64,000 nucleotides of DNA, taken from the NCBI RefSeq assembly GCF_029894125.1, contig NZ_JARXYZ010000016.1, positions 1 to 64,000 of the forward strand. Reading direction: 5' to 3'. This document shows positions 9,401 to 17,475 of the stretch, piece by piece. The stretch's first letter is position 1. Every line of letters starts with the position of its first letter. The stretch is from Kitasatospora sp. MAA19. GTDB taxonomy: Bacteria > Actinomycetota > Actinomycetes > Streptomycetales > Streptomycetaceae. The notes beneath the pieces were generated by a model. That model was not told where the DNA came from and did no database searches. It was given only the letters and a program-made list of their open reading frames with translations. A program made the position numbers and the translations under genes.

Positions 9401-10411
9401 AACGCGCTGGTCGGCGAGCTGCTGGCCGAGGACCGCGAGCCGGTGGTGCTGCACGGGCCGGACGGACGCCAGGGCCTGGCGCTGGTGGAGCGCGGCCTAG
9501 GGGTGCTGGGCAGTACCGGGGCAGGGCCGGCCGGTGACGGAGTGGCGGAGGCCGCCGCGCTGGGTCTGGACCGCGACGCGGTGGTGCTGCTGGTCGGCGG
9601 GGCGCGCGGAATCACCGCGCGGTTCGCCGCGGCCCTCGCGGCGGCCTCGCGCTGCCGCCTGGAACTGCTGGGCCGCACCGCGCCGCCGGAGGGCGTCGAG
9701 GCCCCGGCGGTGGCCGCCGCCCAGGACCGGTCGGCGCTGCGGGCCGTGCTCGCCCGGCAGGGTGTGCCACTGGCCGACGTCGACCGCACCGCCGCCGGGC
9801 TGCTGGCCGGACGCGAGATCGCGGCGACGCTCGACGAGCTGTCCGCGCTGGGCTCGACGGCTCGCTACCAGGTCGTGGACGCGGCCGATCCGGCGGCCCT
9901 GCGGCAGGCGGTCAAGGAGGTGTACGCGGAACACGGCCGGCTGGACGGCGTCGTCTTCGCCGCGGGCGTGATCGAGGACAAGGTGCTCGCCGAGAAGGAC
10001 CCGCAGTCGTTCCGGCGGGTCTTCGCCACCAAGGCGGACGGCGCGCGGGCCCTGCTCGACGCGCTGGCCGAGCTGCCGGCCGGGCCGCGCTTCACGGTGC
10101 TCTTCGGCAGCATCGCCGCCGCCCTGGGCAACCGCGGGCAGGCCGACTACGCGGCGGCCAACGACGCGCTGGAGGAGCTGGGCGCCCGCTGGTCGGACCG
10201 CACCGGGCGCCGGGCGCTGACCGTCCACTGGGGCCCGTGGGCACCGTCCGGCCCGCACGGCGGCATGGTCTCGCCGGAGCTGGCCCGGGACTACGCCCGC
10301 CGGGGCGTGCGGCTGATCGACCCGGGTGCGGGCACGCTGGCGCTGCTGCGCGAGCTGGCCTGGGGCGAGGAGTCGGTCCGGTCCGTGGTCTACACCGCCT
10401 CGGGCTGGTGA
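3461..10411 (+). CDS. Iterative type I PKS / Pfa-like lipid synthase, NMO-NMO-KS-AT-ACP-KR
   Basis: This is a 2316-residue multienzyme. Order: a first nitronate-monooxygenase/FabK-like barrel (about 8-240) in which the GGH active-site motif reads GGR (R138); a second barrel (about 280-600) with intact GGH (H430), a likely FMN enoyl reductase like PfaD; KS (about 660-1090) with C852, H987, H1027; AT (about 1240-1560) with GHSYG Ser1326; an Ala/Pro linker; one ACP with DSIKR, Ser1747, the Pfa-type signature; and a KR (about 2035-2300) with GGARGIT and YAAAND. The start has GGAGAG upstream. It is first in a six-gene coupled operon. The reduction set is completed by the DH in the next gene. The product is unknown; a reduced lipid-like chain is my inference. 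Confidence 0.93.
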   Translation: MRPHCSLTDVVIGITPFHLPDAGLAEAVCRAGALGVLDLGVGDRRSREELAGLRERAPAGFGVRVGPGCRMVPEELRSAGGAGPQVVVLAVDTPGWDIAALRAEYRLLVEVTDLAQALAAVRAGAHGLIARGCESGGRVGELSTFVLLQQLLAAPGIETPVWAWGGIGPRTAMAAVAGGAAGVVLDSQLALLAESAVPEEIAAAVRGMDGSETVVVDGRRVLRRSRPGAAPQADLTVGQDGFLAERFAERWETVPRAVRAVREAVLDGLRAAAEPGAAADLLGPGARLGEALGTRLPVVQGPMTRVSDQPGFAAAVAAAGALPCVALALAGAEQTRELLARTAAMVDGLPWGVGVLGFAPEEVRSAQLAEVLVARPSHAVIAGGRPSQARVLEEAGIRTFLHVPSPGLLRQFLEDGARRFVFEGSECGGHVGPRHSFPLWEAQLAVLEDFLAAAPADPQVEVLFAGGVHDARSAAMVAAMAAAPAARGVAAGVLMGTAYLFTEEAVACGAVRPQFQRQVLAARGTELLQTAPGHATRCVPSPFTVEFRQARERLRAEGVPDREAWEQLERLNVGRLRIAAKGVDRVAGALTEVDEQGQLDQGMFMAGQVAVLRSATTTLAELHAAVSTGAARFLAARAVELTERLGLLPLAEPEPAPAPLDIAVIGMAGMFPQAPDLPAFWANVVGGVDAVTEVPAERWDPARYHAADGGPGTTPSKWGGFLPRIPFDPLSYGIPPTALGSIEPVQLLALEAARRALLDAGYDGGGEGGGRAFERSRTSVVFGAEAGSDLSNAGVLSAVLPAYLDTVPEAIAQQLPKLTEDSFPGMLANVISGRIANRLDLGGANFTVDAACASSLAALDVACRELVAGASDLVLCGGADLHNGINDYLLFASVHALSPTGSSRPFDASADGIALGEGVGCLVLKRLADAERDGDRVYAVVQGIGSASDGRSLGLTAPRPEGQRAALERAYRSAGIGPAEVGLVEAHGTGTVVGDRTELATLSAVFAEAGAAPQSCALGSVKSQIGHTKCAAGLAGLIKASLALYTGIKPPTLHLTQPNSAWQEDVSPFAFHAEARPWVAPPAERVAGVSAFGFGGTNFHAVLRGYDGPPPVHGLQEWPAELFTFRGTDRARALRTVAELLRQVEADGSPWRLRDLALTAAERAESAAGPVQVAVVASDVAELAALLRLAMAGQGDPAAGLHLAEPDGAGLGEAAQGGAAQGEVAQGEVAQGEVAFLFPGQGSQRPGMFAELFSAFPAVRRHLRLGQAYTDVLYPPMAFTPQARERQRAALTDTTVAQPALGMTGLAAYELLGLVGVRPQLAAGHSYGELVALCAAGALAAEDLPSISADRARAILDAVGEGGDPGSMAAVAAGAEQVEQVLVAAGLAGRVVAANRNSPRQTVISGGTPELTAAVRLLAEAGYGAKRLPVACAFHSPLVAGAGERFARALTDRTVRSPEFPVWSNRTAARYPADPAAVRGELAAQLGAPVRFAEQIEAMYEAGARVFVEAGPGSVLTRLVSAVLGDRPHRAVSVEGRRGGLHGFLDALAELAVAGLPVRTGRLLRGRDAVAAGRTRSTRRPGWTVDGQLVRTAAGELLPGALAPARPVPGALMTTQEPHANGQQSAGDALVSEFLRSSREMIAAQRDVLLTYLGGSGVAPAVPLPVPPTPYPVTQVLPMPVRAAALPESAAAPAAGLVAQPQDGARPALDEADVLRTVVEVISERTGYPADMIEPDLDLEADLSIDSIKRTEIIGQLARRLAAGPGGELVTLGDEGLERLSGARTAAAITRWLTDRLDGAAPERRPAPESTVAAASAAELPEPSDVVGDEPARLEFAAVPLAGPALAPQSLAGRRFAVLGSDGGAVAEALAARLTAAGAQLLALDAGHQLSTADGPVDGVLLLDPLREDGAPVLPGLVPALQSALAGAPRWLLGARTAAPAGRGRTDGLRGLFRTVSREYPQTTARLVEFGLGVGPAQVANALVGELLAEDREPVVLHGPDGRQGLALVERGLGVLGSTGAGPAGDGVAEAAALGLDRDAVVLLVGGARGITARFAAALAAASRCRLELLGRTAPPEGVEAPAVAAAQDRSALRAVLARQGVPLADVDRTAAGLLAGREIAATLDELSALGSTARYQVVDAADPAALRQAVKEVYAEHGRLDGVVFAAGVIEDKVLAEKDPQSFRRVFATKADGARALLDALAELPAGPRFTVLFGSIAAALGNRGQADYAAANDALEELGARWSDRTGRRALTVHWGPWAPSGPHGGMVSPELARDYARRGVRLIDPGAGTLALLRELAWGEESVRSVVYTASGW
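7094..7162 (+). repeat. In-frame 15-bp tandem repeats before the AT domain
   Basis: Three perfect head-to-tail copies of GCGCAGGGCGAGGTG (7118-7162) encode AQGEV three times, preceded by a degenerate copy (GEAAQGGA). They sit in the KS-AT linker, directly before the AT opening motif AFLFPGQGSQ. The array keeps frame and probably arose by slippage; copy number may vary between strains. Confidence 0.85.
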
Positions 10412-13400
10412 GGGGAGCGGTGACCGGCACTCAACTGCCGCCAGTGGCCGTGGTGGGCATGGCGGTGCTGCTGCCCGGTGCCCCGGACCTCGCGACGTAC
10501 TGGCAGAACCTGGTGGGCGGCGTCGATGCGATCACCGACGTCCCCGAGGGCCGCTGGGACGCGGACTACTACGACCCGGCGGCGGCCGCCGGACCGGCCG
10601 CGCCGGACCGGCTGTACTGCCGGCGCGGCGGCTTCGTGGACCAACTGGCCGAGGTGTGTCCGACCCGGTTCGGCATCATGCCGACCTCGGTGCCCGGCAC
10701 CGAGCCCGACCAGTTGATCGCGCTGCAGGTCGCCGCCGCCGCCATCGCCGACGCGGGCGGCCCGGAGCGGCTGCCCGATCGCGACCGGGTCGGCGTGGTG
10801 CTGGGCCGGGGCGGCTACCTGACGCCGGGCCTGGTCCGGCTCGACCAGCGGGTCCGCGGTGCCCACCAGCTGGTGCGCACCCTCGGCGAGCTGCTGCCCG
10901 AGCTGACCGCCGGCCAACTCGACCGGGTGCGGGCCGCGTTCACCGACCGGCTCGGCCCGGACCGGCCGGAGTCGGCGATCGGCCTAGTGCCCAACCTCGC
11001 GGCCTCCCGGCTGGCCAACCGGCTCGACCTGCGCGGCCCCGCGTACACGGTGGACGCCGCCTGCGCGTCGTCGCTGGTCGCGGTGGACCAGGCGGTCGGC
11101 GAGCTGGCGAGCGGGCGCTGCGACCTGGTGCTGGCGGGCGGCGTGCACCACTGTCACGACGTCACGCTGTGGAGCGTGTTCGCGCAGCTGCGGGCGCTCT
11201 CCCGGAGCCAGCGGATCCGCCCGTTCCACCGGGGCGCCGACGGGCTGCTGATCGGCGAGGGCACCGGTGTGGTGGTGCTCAAGCGGCTCGCCGACGCGCA
11301 GCGCGACGGCGACCGGGTGTACGCGGTGATCCGCGGCACCGGCGTGGCGAGCGACGGCCGGACCGCAGGGCCGGCCACCCCCGACCCGGGTGGCCAGAGC
11401 CGGGCGGTGCGGGCGGCCTGGCGGGCGGCCGGACTCGACCCTGCGGCCGGCGGCGCTCTCGGCCTGCTGGAGGCCCACGGCACCGCGACCCCGGCCGGGG
11501 ACGCGGCCGAACTCGCCACGCTGGCCGAGGTTTTCGGCCCTGCGATGGCGGGTGAGGAGCGAGCGGTGCTCGGCTCCGTGAAGTCGATGATCGGCCACAC
11601 CATGCCGGCCGCCGGCGTCGCCGGACTGGTCAAGGCGGCGCTGGCCGTGCACCACGCGGTCCTGCTGCCCACCCTGCACTGCGACGAACCGCACCCCGCG
11701 CTGGCCCGCACCCGGTTCCGGACCGTCGACACCGCGCAGCCCTGGGAGACCGCCGACGGCACGCCCCGTCGCGCCGGGGTGAACGCCTTCGGCTTCGGCG
11801 GGATCAACGCCCACGTGGTGCTGGAGCAGGCCCCGGGCCCGGCCCGGGTAGGCGCGGCAGCCGTGCGACCCACCGCGGTCGTGGCCGACACGGCCGTACG
11901 GACCACCGCGGTCGTGTCCGAACCCGAGCGGGTGCTGCGGCTCGCCGCCGACGGGCCCGAGCAGCTCGCGGAGCTGCTCGCGGCCGACGACCGCGCGCTG
12001 CTCGCCGCAGGCCTGCCCGAGCCGGGCGGCCCCGCGCCGCGCTGCCGAGTGGCGATCGCCGACCCGACCGGAAAGCGGCTGGCGCTGGCTCGCCGCGCGG
12101 TCGCCAACGGACGGGCCTGGCGCGGGCGCAGCGACGTCTGGTTCGCGCCCGAGCCGCTGCTCGCCGCCGATCGGGGAGGCCGGGCAGGCCGGGTGGCGTT
12201 CCTCTTCCCGGGCCTGGAGGCCGAGTTCGCCCCGCGGGTGGACGACGTCGCCGACCACTTCGGCCTGCCCCGCCCCGTCCTGGCGGGCGGCGTGGGCGAC
12301 ATCGGGCGGCACGGCGTCGGGGTCTTCGCCGTCGGCCGGCTGCTCGACGCGGCCCTGCGCCGGATCGGCGTGCGGCCGGACGCCGTGGCCGGACACAGCG
12401 TCGGCGAGTGGACGGCGATGGCCGCCGGCGGCCTCTACTCCGGTGCCTCGGTGGACGCCTTCCTGGAGGCGTTCGACCCCGACACGCTCCGCGTCCCGGG
12501 GCTCGCCTTCGCCGCGCTCGGTGCCCCGGCCGCACGGGTGCTCGACGCACTGGCGACGGTGGACGGCATGTCGCAGGTCGTGCTGTCGCACGACAACGCG
12601 CCGCAGCAGTCGATCGTCTGCGGTCCGGAGCGGCCCGTCGCCGAGCTGGTGCGCTGGTTCCGCGCGCACGGCGTGCTGGGCCAGGTGCTGCCGTTCCAGT
12701 CCGGCTTCCACACGCCGATGCTGGCCCCGTACCTGGCGCCGATCCAGCGGGCGGCCGAGGGATTCGAACTCCACCGGCCGACCGTGCCCGTCTGGTCCGG
12801 CACGACGGCCGCACCCTTCCCGGCCGCCGAGGCCGAGGTGCGCGCCCTGTTCCTCCGTCACCTGGTCGAGCCGGTGCGGTTCCGGCCGCTGGTCGAAGCC
12901 CTGTACGCGGCCGGCTTCCGCGCGTTCGTCCAGCTGGGCGGCGGGCAGCTCGCCTCGCTGGTGGGCGACACGCTGGGCGACCGGGAGCACCTGACGGTCG
13001 CGGCGAACTCCCCGCACCGCGACGGGATGGCCCAGCTGCGCCGGGTCGCCGCCGCGCTCTGGGCGGACGGCGCCGAACCGGACACGGACGCGCTGCGGCC
13101 GGCGGGTGCCCGCGCGGCGGTGGCCGGCGCCGGGGTGGCGGAACGGGCGCACCCGGCGGTACGGCTGGACCTCGGCGGTGCGCTCGTCTCGCTGGACGCG
13201 GCCGCGCTCGGCGGGCTCCGCGCCGAACTGGTCGCCGGGGCGCGGAAGTCGAGCCCGCCCGCGGCGCCGCCGCACCGGCCGGGCCCGGGCGGTGCGGACC
13301 TCGCCGAGCTGGCCGACCGCTTCCCGGTGGCGGCCGAACTCGACGCGCTGCTGCGCGACACCGAGCGGGCCGCAGTCGAACTGCTCGGCGCGGGGCGGCC

Positions 13401-15096
13401 CGTGAGCGAACCGCCCCGGCCGGTGAGCGATCGGCCGCGGTCGCCGACCGACCGGACGCGGTCCGTGCGCACCAGCAGCGTGCACATCTCGTGTGACGCC
13501 ATGCCCTACCTGCGCGACCACTGCTTCTTCCGGCAGCGCCCCGACTGGCCCGACCTGGCGGACCGCTGGCCCGTCGTCCCGGCCACCACGATCGTGCAGC
13601 ACCTGATGGACGCCGCCGAGCGGGCCGAGCCCGGCCGAGTGGCCGGCGGTGTGCGGGAGATGCGGTTCGGGCAGTGGGTGCCGGCCGCGACACCGATGGA
13701 CGTGCAACTCACCCTGCAGGAGGCCGGCCCGGGCCTGTACACCGCGTCGTTCGGCGAATACGCGCGCGGCACGGTCGAACTGATGGATCGTCACGAGCCG
13801 CCGCCGGCCCCCTGGCCGGTGGACCCGGGAGGCGAGCGCACCCCGGAGCTGACGGCAGCCGGGCTGTACGAGGAGCGGTGGATGTTCCACGGCCCGGCGT
13901 TCCAGGGGCTGACCGAGCTGACCGCGCTCGGCGAGCGGCACGTACGCGGCGTGATCACCGCGCCGCCCGCCCCCGGCGCGCTGCTGGACAACGTCGGTCA
14001 GCTGCTCGGCTACTGGATCATGGCCACCCACACCGAGCGCACCGTCGTCTTCCCCGTCGGCCTGCGGCAGCTCCGCTTCCACGGACGACCGCCGCGGCCC
14101 GGCACCGAGCTCCACTGCCACATCCGGATCACCGAACTCACCGACACCACCCTCGAAGCCGACGTGCAGCTGCAGTCGGGCGGCACGGTCTGGGCTCAGC
14201 TACGCGGCTGGCAGGACCGCCGCTTCGACAGCCACCCCGAGGCCCGCCCAGTCGAGCGGTTCGTCGAGCGCAACACCCTCTCGACGCCGCAGCGCGGCGG
14301 CTGGGTGCTGCTGCACGAGCGCTGGCCCGACCTCGCCTCCCGCGACCTGATCATGCGCAACCACCTGGGTGCCGCCGAACGGGCCCGGTACGAGCAACAG
14401 CCGCCGCGCGGCCGCCGGGCGTGGCTGCTGGGGCGGATCGCGGTGAAGGACGCGGTGCGGCGGTGGCTGTGGGAGCAGGGCGAGGGTCCGGTGTTCCCCG
14501 CCGAGATCGAGGTGCGCGACGACCCGGGCGGCCGACCCCGGGTGGTCGGGCTGCACGGCCGACAGGTCCCCGAACTCGACGTCTCCCTCGCGCACCGGGA
14601 CGAGGTGGCGGTCGCCCTCGTCCGGCCGCCCGGGGCCGCCGGCGGGACGGGCCCGGGCATCGGCCTGGAGGAGGTGGCGGACCGTCCGGCCCAGCCGCAG
14701 CCGCTCGCGCCAGGTCCGGCGGAGCTGGCTCTGCTGGCGACCTGCCGCGCGGCCCACGGCGGCACCGAGACGCTCTGGTTCACCCGCTTCCGGGCCGCGA
14801 AGGAGGCGGTGGCCAAGGCCGAGGGCACCGGACCCCGGGGTCTGCCACGCGACTTCACGGTCGTCCGCGCCGATCCGACCGCCCTGCTGGTCAGGGTCGC
14901 CGGGCCCGGCGGCCCACGTGCCCACCGGGTGCGCTGCACGCTGGTCGGCGGCCCGCCCGGCCTCCCGGACCGCCGCTACGTCGTGGCCTGGACCACGGAC
15001 GACGCCGAGAGCCAGCACACCGAGAACCGCACCACCGAGAACGACCTCGTGGTGGACCACCTTGCCGAGACGCACGAAGGGGCAGTGACCAAGTGA
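10408..15096 (+). CDS. PKS / lipid synthase partner subunit, KS-AT-DH-PPTase-like
   Basis: This is a 1562-residue protein. KS (about 8-430) has the full triad C219, H357, H397, so it is a condensing KS and not a chain-length-factor-type subunit. The AT-like domain (about 590-880) has GHSVGEW with Ser664. The dehydratase hot-dog region (about 1025-1270) has catalytic His1038 in LRDHCF and Asp1194 in LLDNVGQ. The C-terminal Sfp-type phosphopantetheinyl-transferase-like domain (about 1310-1540) keeps KEA (K1465, E1466) and E1421, but the metal-binding Asp of the usual GxDxE is Gly1419. There is no ACP, so it must act on the carriers of its neighbours. The GTG start overlaps the previous stop (GTGA); GTG at 10420 is an alternative. 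Confidence 0.9.
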   Translation: MRGAVTGTQLPPVAVVGMAVLLPGAPDLATYWQNLVGGVDAITDVPEGRWDADYYDPAAAAGPAAPDRLYCRRGGFVDQLAEVCPTRFGIMPTSVPGTEPDQLIALQVAAAAIADAGGPERLPDRDRVGVVLGRGGYLTPGLVRLDQRVRGAHQLVRTLGELLPELTAGQLDRVRAAFTDRLGPDRPESAIGLVPNLAASRLANRLDLRGPAYTVDAACASSLVAVDQAVGELASGRCDLVLAGGVHHCHDVTLWSVFAQLRALSRSQRIRPFHRGADGLLIGEGTGVVVLKRLADAQRDGDRVYAVIRGTGVASDGRTAGPATPDPGGQSRAVRAAWRAAGLDPAAGGALGLLEAHGTATPAGDAAELATLAEVFGPAMAGEERAVLGSVKSMIGHTMPAAGVAGLVKAALAVHHAVLLPTLHCDEPHPALARTRFRTVDTAQPWETADGTPRRAGVNAFGFGGINAHVVLEQAPGPARVGAAAVRPTAVVADTAVRTTAVVSEPERVLRLAADGPEQLAELLAADDRALLAAGLPEPGGPAPRCRVAIADPTGKRLALARRAVANGRAWRGRSDVWFAPEPLLAADRGGRAGRVAFLFPGLEAEFAPRVDDVADHFGLPRPVLAGGVGDIGRHGVGVFAVGRLLDAALRRIGVRPDAVAGHSVGEWTAMAAGGLYSGASVDAFLEAFDPDTLRVPGLAFAALGAPAARVLDALATVDGMSQVVLSHDNAPQQSIVCGPERPVAELVRWFRAHGVLGQVLPFQSGFHTPMLAPYLAPIQRAAEGFELHRPTVPVWSGTTAAPFPAAEAEVRALFLRHLVEPVRFRPLVEALYAAGFRAFVQLGGGQLASLVGDTLGDREHLTVAANSPHRDGMAQLRRVAAALWADGAEPDTDALRPAGARAAVAGAGVAERAHPAVRLDLGGALVSLDAAALGGLRAELVAGARKSSPPAAPPHRPGPGGADLAELADRFPVAAELDALLRDTERAAVELLGAGRPVSEPPRPVSDRPRSPTDRTRSVRTSSVHISCDAMPYLRDHCFFRQRPDWPDLADRWPVVPATTIVQHLMDAAERAEPGRVAGGVREMRFGQWVPAATPMDVQLTLQEAGPGLYTASFGEYARGTVELMDRHEPPPAPWPVDPGGERTPELTAAGLYEERWMFHGPAFQGLTELTALGERHVRGVITAPPAPGALLDNVGQLLGYWIMATHTERTVVFPVGLRQLRFHGRPPRPGTELHCHIRITELTDTTLEADVQLQSGGTVWAQLRGWQDRRFDSHPEARPVERFVERNTLSTPQRGGWVLLHERWPDLASRDLIMRNHLGAAERARYEQQPPRGRRAWLLGRIAVKDAVRRWLWEQGEGPVFPAEIEVRDDPGGRPRVVGLHGRQVPELDVSLAHRDEVAVALVRPPGAAGGTGPGIGLEEVADRPAQPQPLAPGPAELALLATCRAAHGGTETLWFTRFRAAKEAVAKAEGTGPRGLPRDFTVVRADPTALLVRVAGPGGPRAHRVRCTLVGGPPGLPDRRYVVAWTTDDAESQHTENRTTENDLVVDHLAETHEGAVTK

Positions 15097-15419
15097 CCGT
15101 CAGCGAGCAGACCATGGAGCAGCGCCCGCCCACCGAGCAGGAGATTCTCGGCGAGATCGCCGGCATGCTGGCCACCGTGCTCGGCGAGTACGGCCTCGAC
15201 GAGGCCGAGGTCACCATGGAGGCCCGATTCACCGAGGACCTCGAACTGGAGAGCATCGACCTGGTGACCCTGGCCGGGAAGCTCCAGGAACGCTGGGGCG
15301 CCCGGATCAACTTCGCCGAGTTCATCGCGGGCATGGAGCTCGAGGAGATCATCGGCCTGACGGTGGGCCGGTTGGTCGGCTACGTCGCGGACCGGCTGCG
15401 GACCGCGGAGCTGAGCTGA
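15093..15419 (+). CDS. Stand-alone acyl carrier protein
   Basis: This 108-residue acidic protein has the four-helix carrier fold signature and the attachment motif LELESIDLV, with Ser54 as the phosphopantetheine site. It differs from the synthase-embedded ACP (DSIKR) and resembles discrete type II carriers. The GTG start overlaps the upstream stop by 4 bp; an in-frame ATG at 15114 is possible. It probably receives or presents the finished chain to the hydrolase or tailoring enzymes next door, or serves the KS-AT-DH subunit, which has no carrier of its own. Confidence 0.9.
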   Translation: MTVSEQTMEQRPPTEQEILGEIAGMLATVLGEYGLDEAEVTMEARFTEDLELESIDLVTLAGKLQERWGARINFAEFIAGMELEEIIGLTVGRLVGYVADRLRTAELS

Positions 15420-15421
15420 CC

Positions 15422-16282
15422 ATGGTCTTCATCGACCTCGACGGACTCAGTTTCCACGTGCAGCGGCTCGGCCCGCAGGACGCGGGCCCGCCCGCCGCGA
15501 CCGTCGTCCTGCTGCACGGGCTGCTCACCGACAGCCTCGCCAGCTACTACTTCACCCTGGCCCCCACGCTCGCCGCCGCCGGGGTGGAGGTGCTGATGTA
15601 CGACCAGCGCGGCCACGGCCGCACCGGGCGGCCACCGACCGGCTACCGGCTGGAGCGGTTCGTCGACGACCTGGAAGCCCTGCTGGACCGGTGGGAGGTG
15701 ACCGGGCCCGTCCACCTGCTGGGCAACTCCTTCGGCGGCACGGTGGCGTTCGGCCTCGCCGCCCGGCGGCCGGAGCAGGTCGTCGGCATCCTGGCCATCG
15801 AGTCCGAGCCGGCCACCGCGGCCTGGGCCGCCAAGCTGGACGGCATCCTGCGGCGGGCCGAGACCGAGCTGGTCAAGAAGTCCACACTGGCCTGGGTGGC
15901 GGCCAAACGCGGCCGGCACACCGCCCGGCTCGCCCGCTCGGCCGGCACGATCCTGGCCGAGACCTCGCTGGCGCGGGAGATCCCCGCCAGCCGGCTGCCC
16001 GACGAGGCGCAGCTGCGGGCGATCCGCTGCCCGGTGCTGGCCGTCTACGGCACCCGGTCCGATCTGGCCGCCCAGGCCGCCTGGCTGGACGGGCTGCTGC
16101 CCGACTGCCGCAGCACCTTCGTCCCCGGGCAGGAGCACTCCGTCCTGATCGAGACCCCGGACGTGGTCCGCGAACTCGCGTTGTCCTGGCTGCGCGAGCA
16201 GGGCGCGGAGCTGCGCGGCCGGGCCGCCGACCCGCCCGTTCGCGAAGCCGTCCGGAAGCCTGCCCGGGGAGCCGTCCGGTGA
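15422..16282 (+). CDS. Alpha/beta-hydrolase, likely chain-releasing esterase/thioesterase
   Basis: This 286-residue alpha/beta-hydrolase has an oxyanion-region LHGLLTDS near residue 32, the nucleophile elbow GNSFGG near residue 102, an acid candidate in YGTRSD and the catalytic His in GQEHSVLIE. There is no signal peptide, so it is cytoplasmic. It starts 2 bp after the ACP stop. Because the synthase proteins carry no thioesterase domain, this enzyme is the best candidate for product release; that role is inferred from position only. It could also act as an editing hydrolase. Confidence 0.88.
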   Translation: MVFIDLDGLSFHVQRLGPQDAGPPAATVVLLHGLLTDSLASYYFTLAPTLAAAGVEVLMYDQRGHGRTGRPPTGYRLERFVDDLEALLDRWEVTGPVHLLGNSFGGTVAFGLAARRPEQVVGILAIESEPATAAWAAKLDGILRRAETELVKKSTLAWVAAKRGRHTARLARSAGTILAETSLAREIPASRLPDEAQLRAIRCPVLAVYGTRSDLAAQAAWLDGLLPDCRSTFVPGQEHSVLIETPDVVRELALSWLREQGAELRGRAADPPVREAVRKPARGAVR

Positions 16283-17475
16283 GCCGCTTCCTCTTCGTCG
16301 TCCCGCCGCTGGTCGGACACGTGAACCCGGCCGTGGGCGTCGCGGCCGAGCTGGCCGCCCGCGGGCACACGACGGCCTGGGCGGGGCTGCCCGAGGTGGT
16401 CGGCGCGCTCGCCGGCCCGGATGCCGAGGTCTTCCCCTGCGCCGTCCCCGCGGCGGACGAGGCGCAGCGGCCACCGGAGCTGCGCGGGCCGGCGGCGCTG
16501 AAGTTCCTGTGGGAGGACTTCCTGGTCCCGCTCGCCGAGGCGATGGCCCCCGGCGTGGCGGAAGCGGTGCGGCGCTTCGGCCCCGACGTGGTCGTGGTGG
16601 ACCAGCAGGCGGTCGCCGGCGCGCTGGTCGCCGAGCGGCTCGGCCTGCCGTGGGCCACCTCGGCGACCACCTCGGCCGAGTTCGCCGGCGCGCTGGACGG
16701 CATGCCCCTGGTGGACGCCTGGATCTCCGGCCTCCTCGCCGACCTGCGCAAGCTCATCGGTGCCCCGGACGGGACGGCCGACCCGCGGTTCTCCCCGCTG
16801 CTGACCCTCGCCTTCACCACCGCGGAGCTCGCCGGGCCCGTCGCGTCACCGGCGGGCCCGATCCGGTTCGTCGGCCCGTCGATCACGAGCCGCCCGACGG
16901 CCCCGCCGTTCCCCTGGGACTGGCTGGCCCCGGACCGCGCGACGGTGCTGGTCAGCCTCGGTACGGTCAACACCGACACGGGCGCCGCGTTCCTGACGGC
17001 CGCTCGGCAGGCACTGCGGGCCCGCGCCGAGCGGCTGCAGGCGGTGATCGTCGACCCGGGCGGGGCCCTGGGGAGCCCCGCACCCGACCCCGACGTCCTG
17101 GTACTGCCCTCCGTACCGCAGGTGCGGTTGCTGGCCCGCACCGCCGCCGTGGTCTGCCACGCCGGTCACAACACCGTCTGCGAGGCACTGTGGCACGGCG
17201 TCCCGCTGGTGGTCGCCCCGATCCGGGACGACCAGCCGGTGGTGGCCGGCCAGGTGGCGGCGGCCGGAGCCGGCGTCCGGGTGCGCTTCGGCCGGGCCGA
17301 CGCGGCCAGGCTCGGCCAGGCGCTTGACGCGGTGCTCGACGATCCCGCCCACCGGGTCGCGGCGCGCCGGATCGGTGCCTCCTTCCGGTCGGCGGGCGGC
17401 GCGGCCGCGGCCGCCACCCACCTCGAACAGTTGCTGCCCGCAGGCCCGCAGCAGACGGACAGGGAGACCCGATGA
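16279..17475 (+). CDS. GT1-family glycosyltransferase
   Basis: This 398-residue GT-B enzyme of family 1 belongs to the macrolide/UDP-glycosyltransferase type. The N-terminus FLFVVPPLVGHVNPAVGVA is the acceptor-domain start. The C-terminal donor-site signature HAGHNTVCEALWHGVPLVV, followed by APIRDDQPVVAGQV, begins at about residue 294. The GTG start overlaps the hydrolase stop. It most likely attaches a sugar to the lipid/polyketide product. No sugar-biosynthesis genes lie nearby, so the donor would come from primary metabolism (UDP-glucose, UDP-GlcNAc or similar; inference). Confidence 0.92.
   Translation: MSRFLFVVPPLVGHVNPAVGVAAELAARGHTTAWAGLPEVVGALAGPDAEVFPCAVPAADEAQRPPELRGPAALKFLWEDFLVPLAEAMAPGVAEAVRRFGPDVVVVDQQAVAGALVAERLGLPWATSATTSAEFAGALDGMPLVDAWISGLLADLRKLIGAPDGTADPRFSPLLTLAFTTAELAGPVASPAGPIRFVGPSITSRPTAPPFPWDWLAPDRATVLVSLGTVNTDTGAAFLTAARQALRARAERLQAVIVDPGGALGSPAPDPDVLVLPSVPQVRLLARTAAVVCHAGHNTVCEALWHGVPLVVAPIRDDQPVVAGQVAAAGAGVRVRFGRADAARLGQALDAVLDDPAHRVAARRIGASFRSAGGAAAAATHLEQLLPAGPQQTDRETR

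Noticed and set aside
10984..14121. 1045-codon open frame on the minus strand
   Set aside because: It is a shadow of the KS-AT-DH gene. High GC leaves few stops; the translation is Arg/Gly/His-rich with no domain, while the plus strand carries clear catalytic motifs.
3461..15096. Enediyne PKS cassette (KS-AT-ACP-KR-DH-PPTase)
   Set aside because: The domain set is similar, but it is split over two proteins with two KS and two AT domains and an added NMO pair. None of the companion enediyne genes is present, and the ACP has the Pfa-type DSIKR motif.
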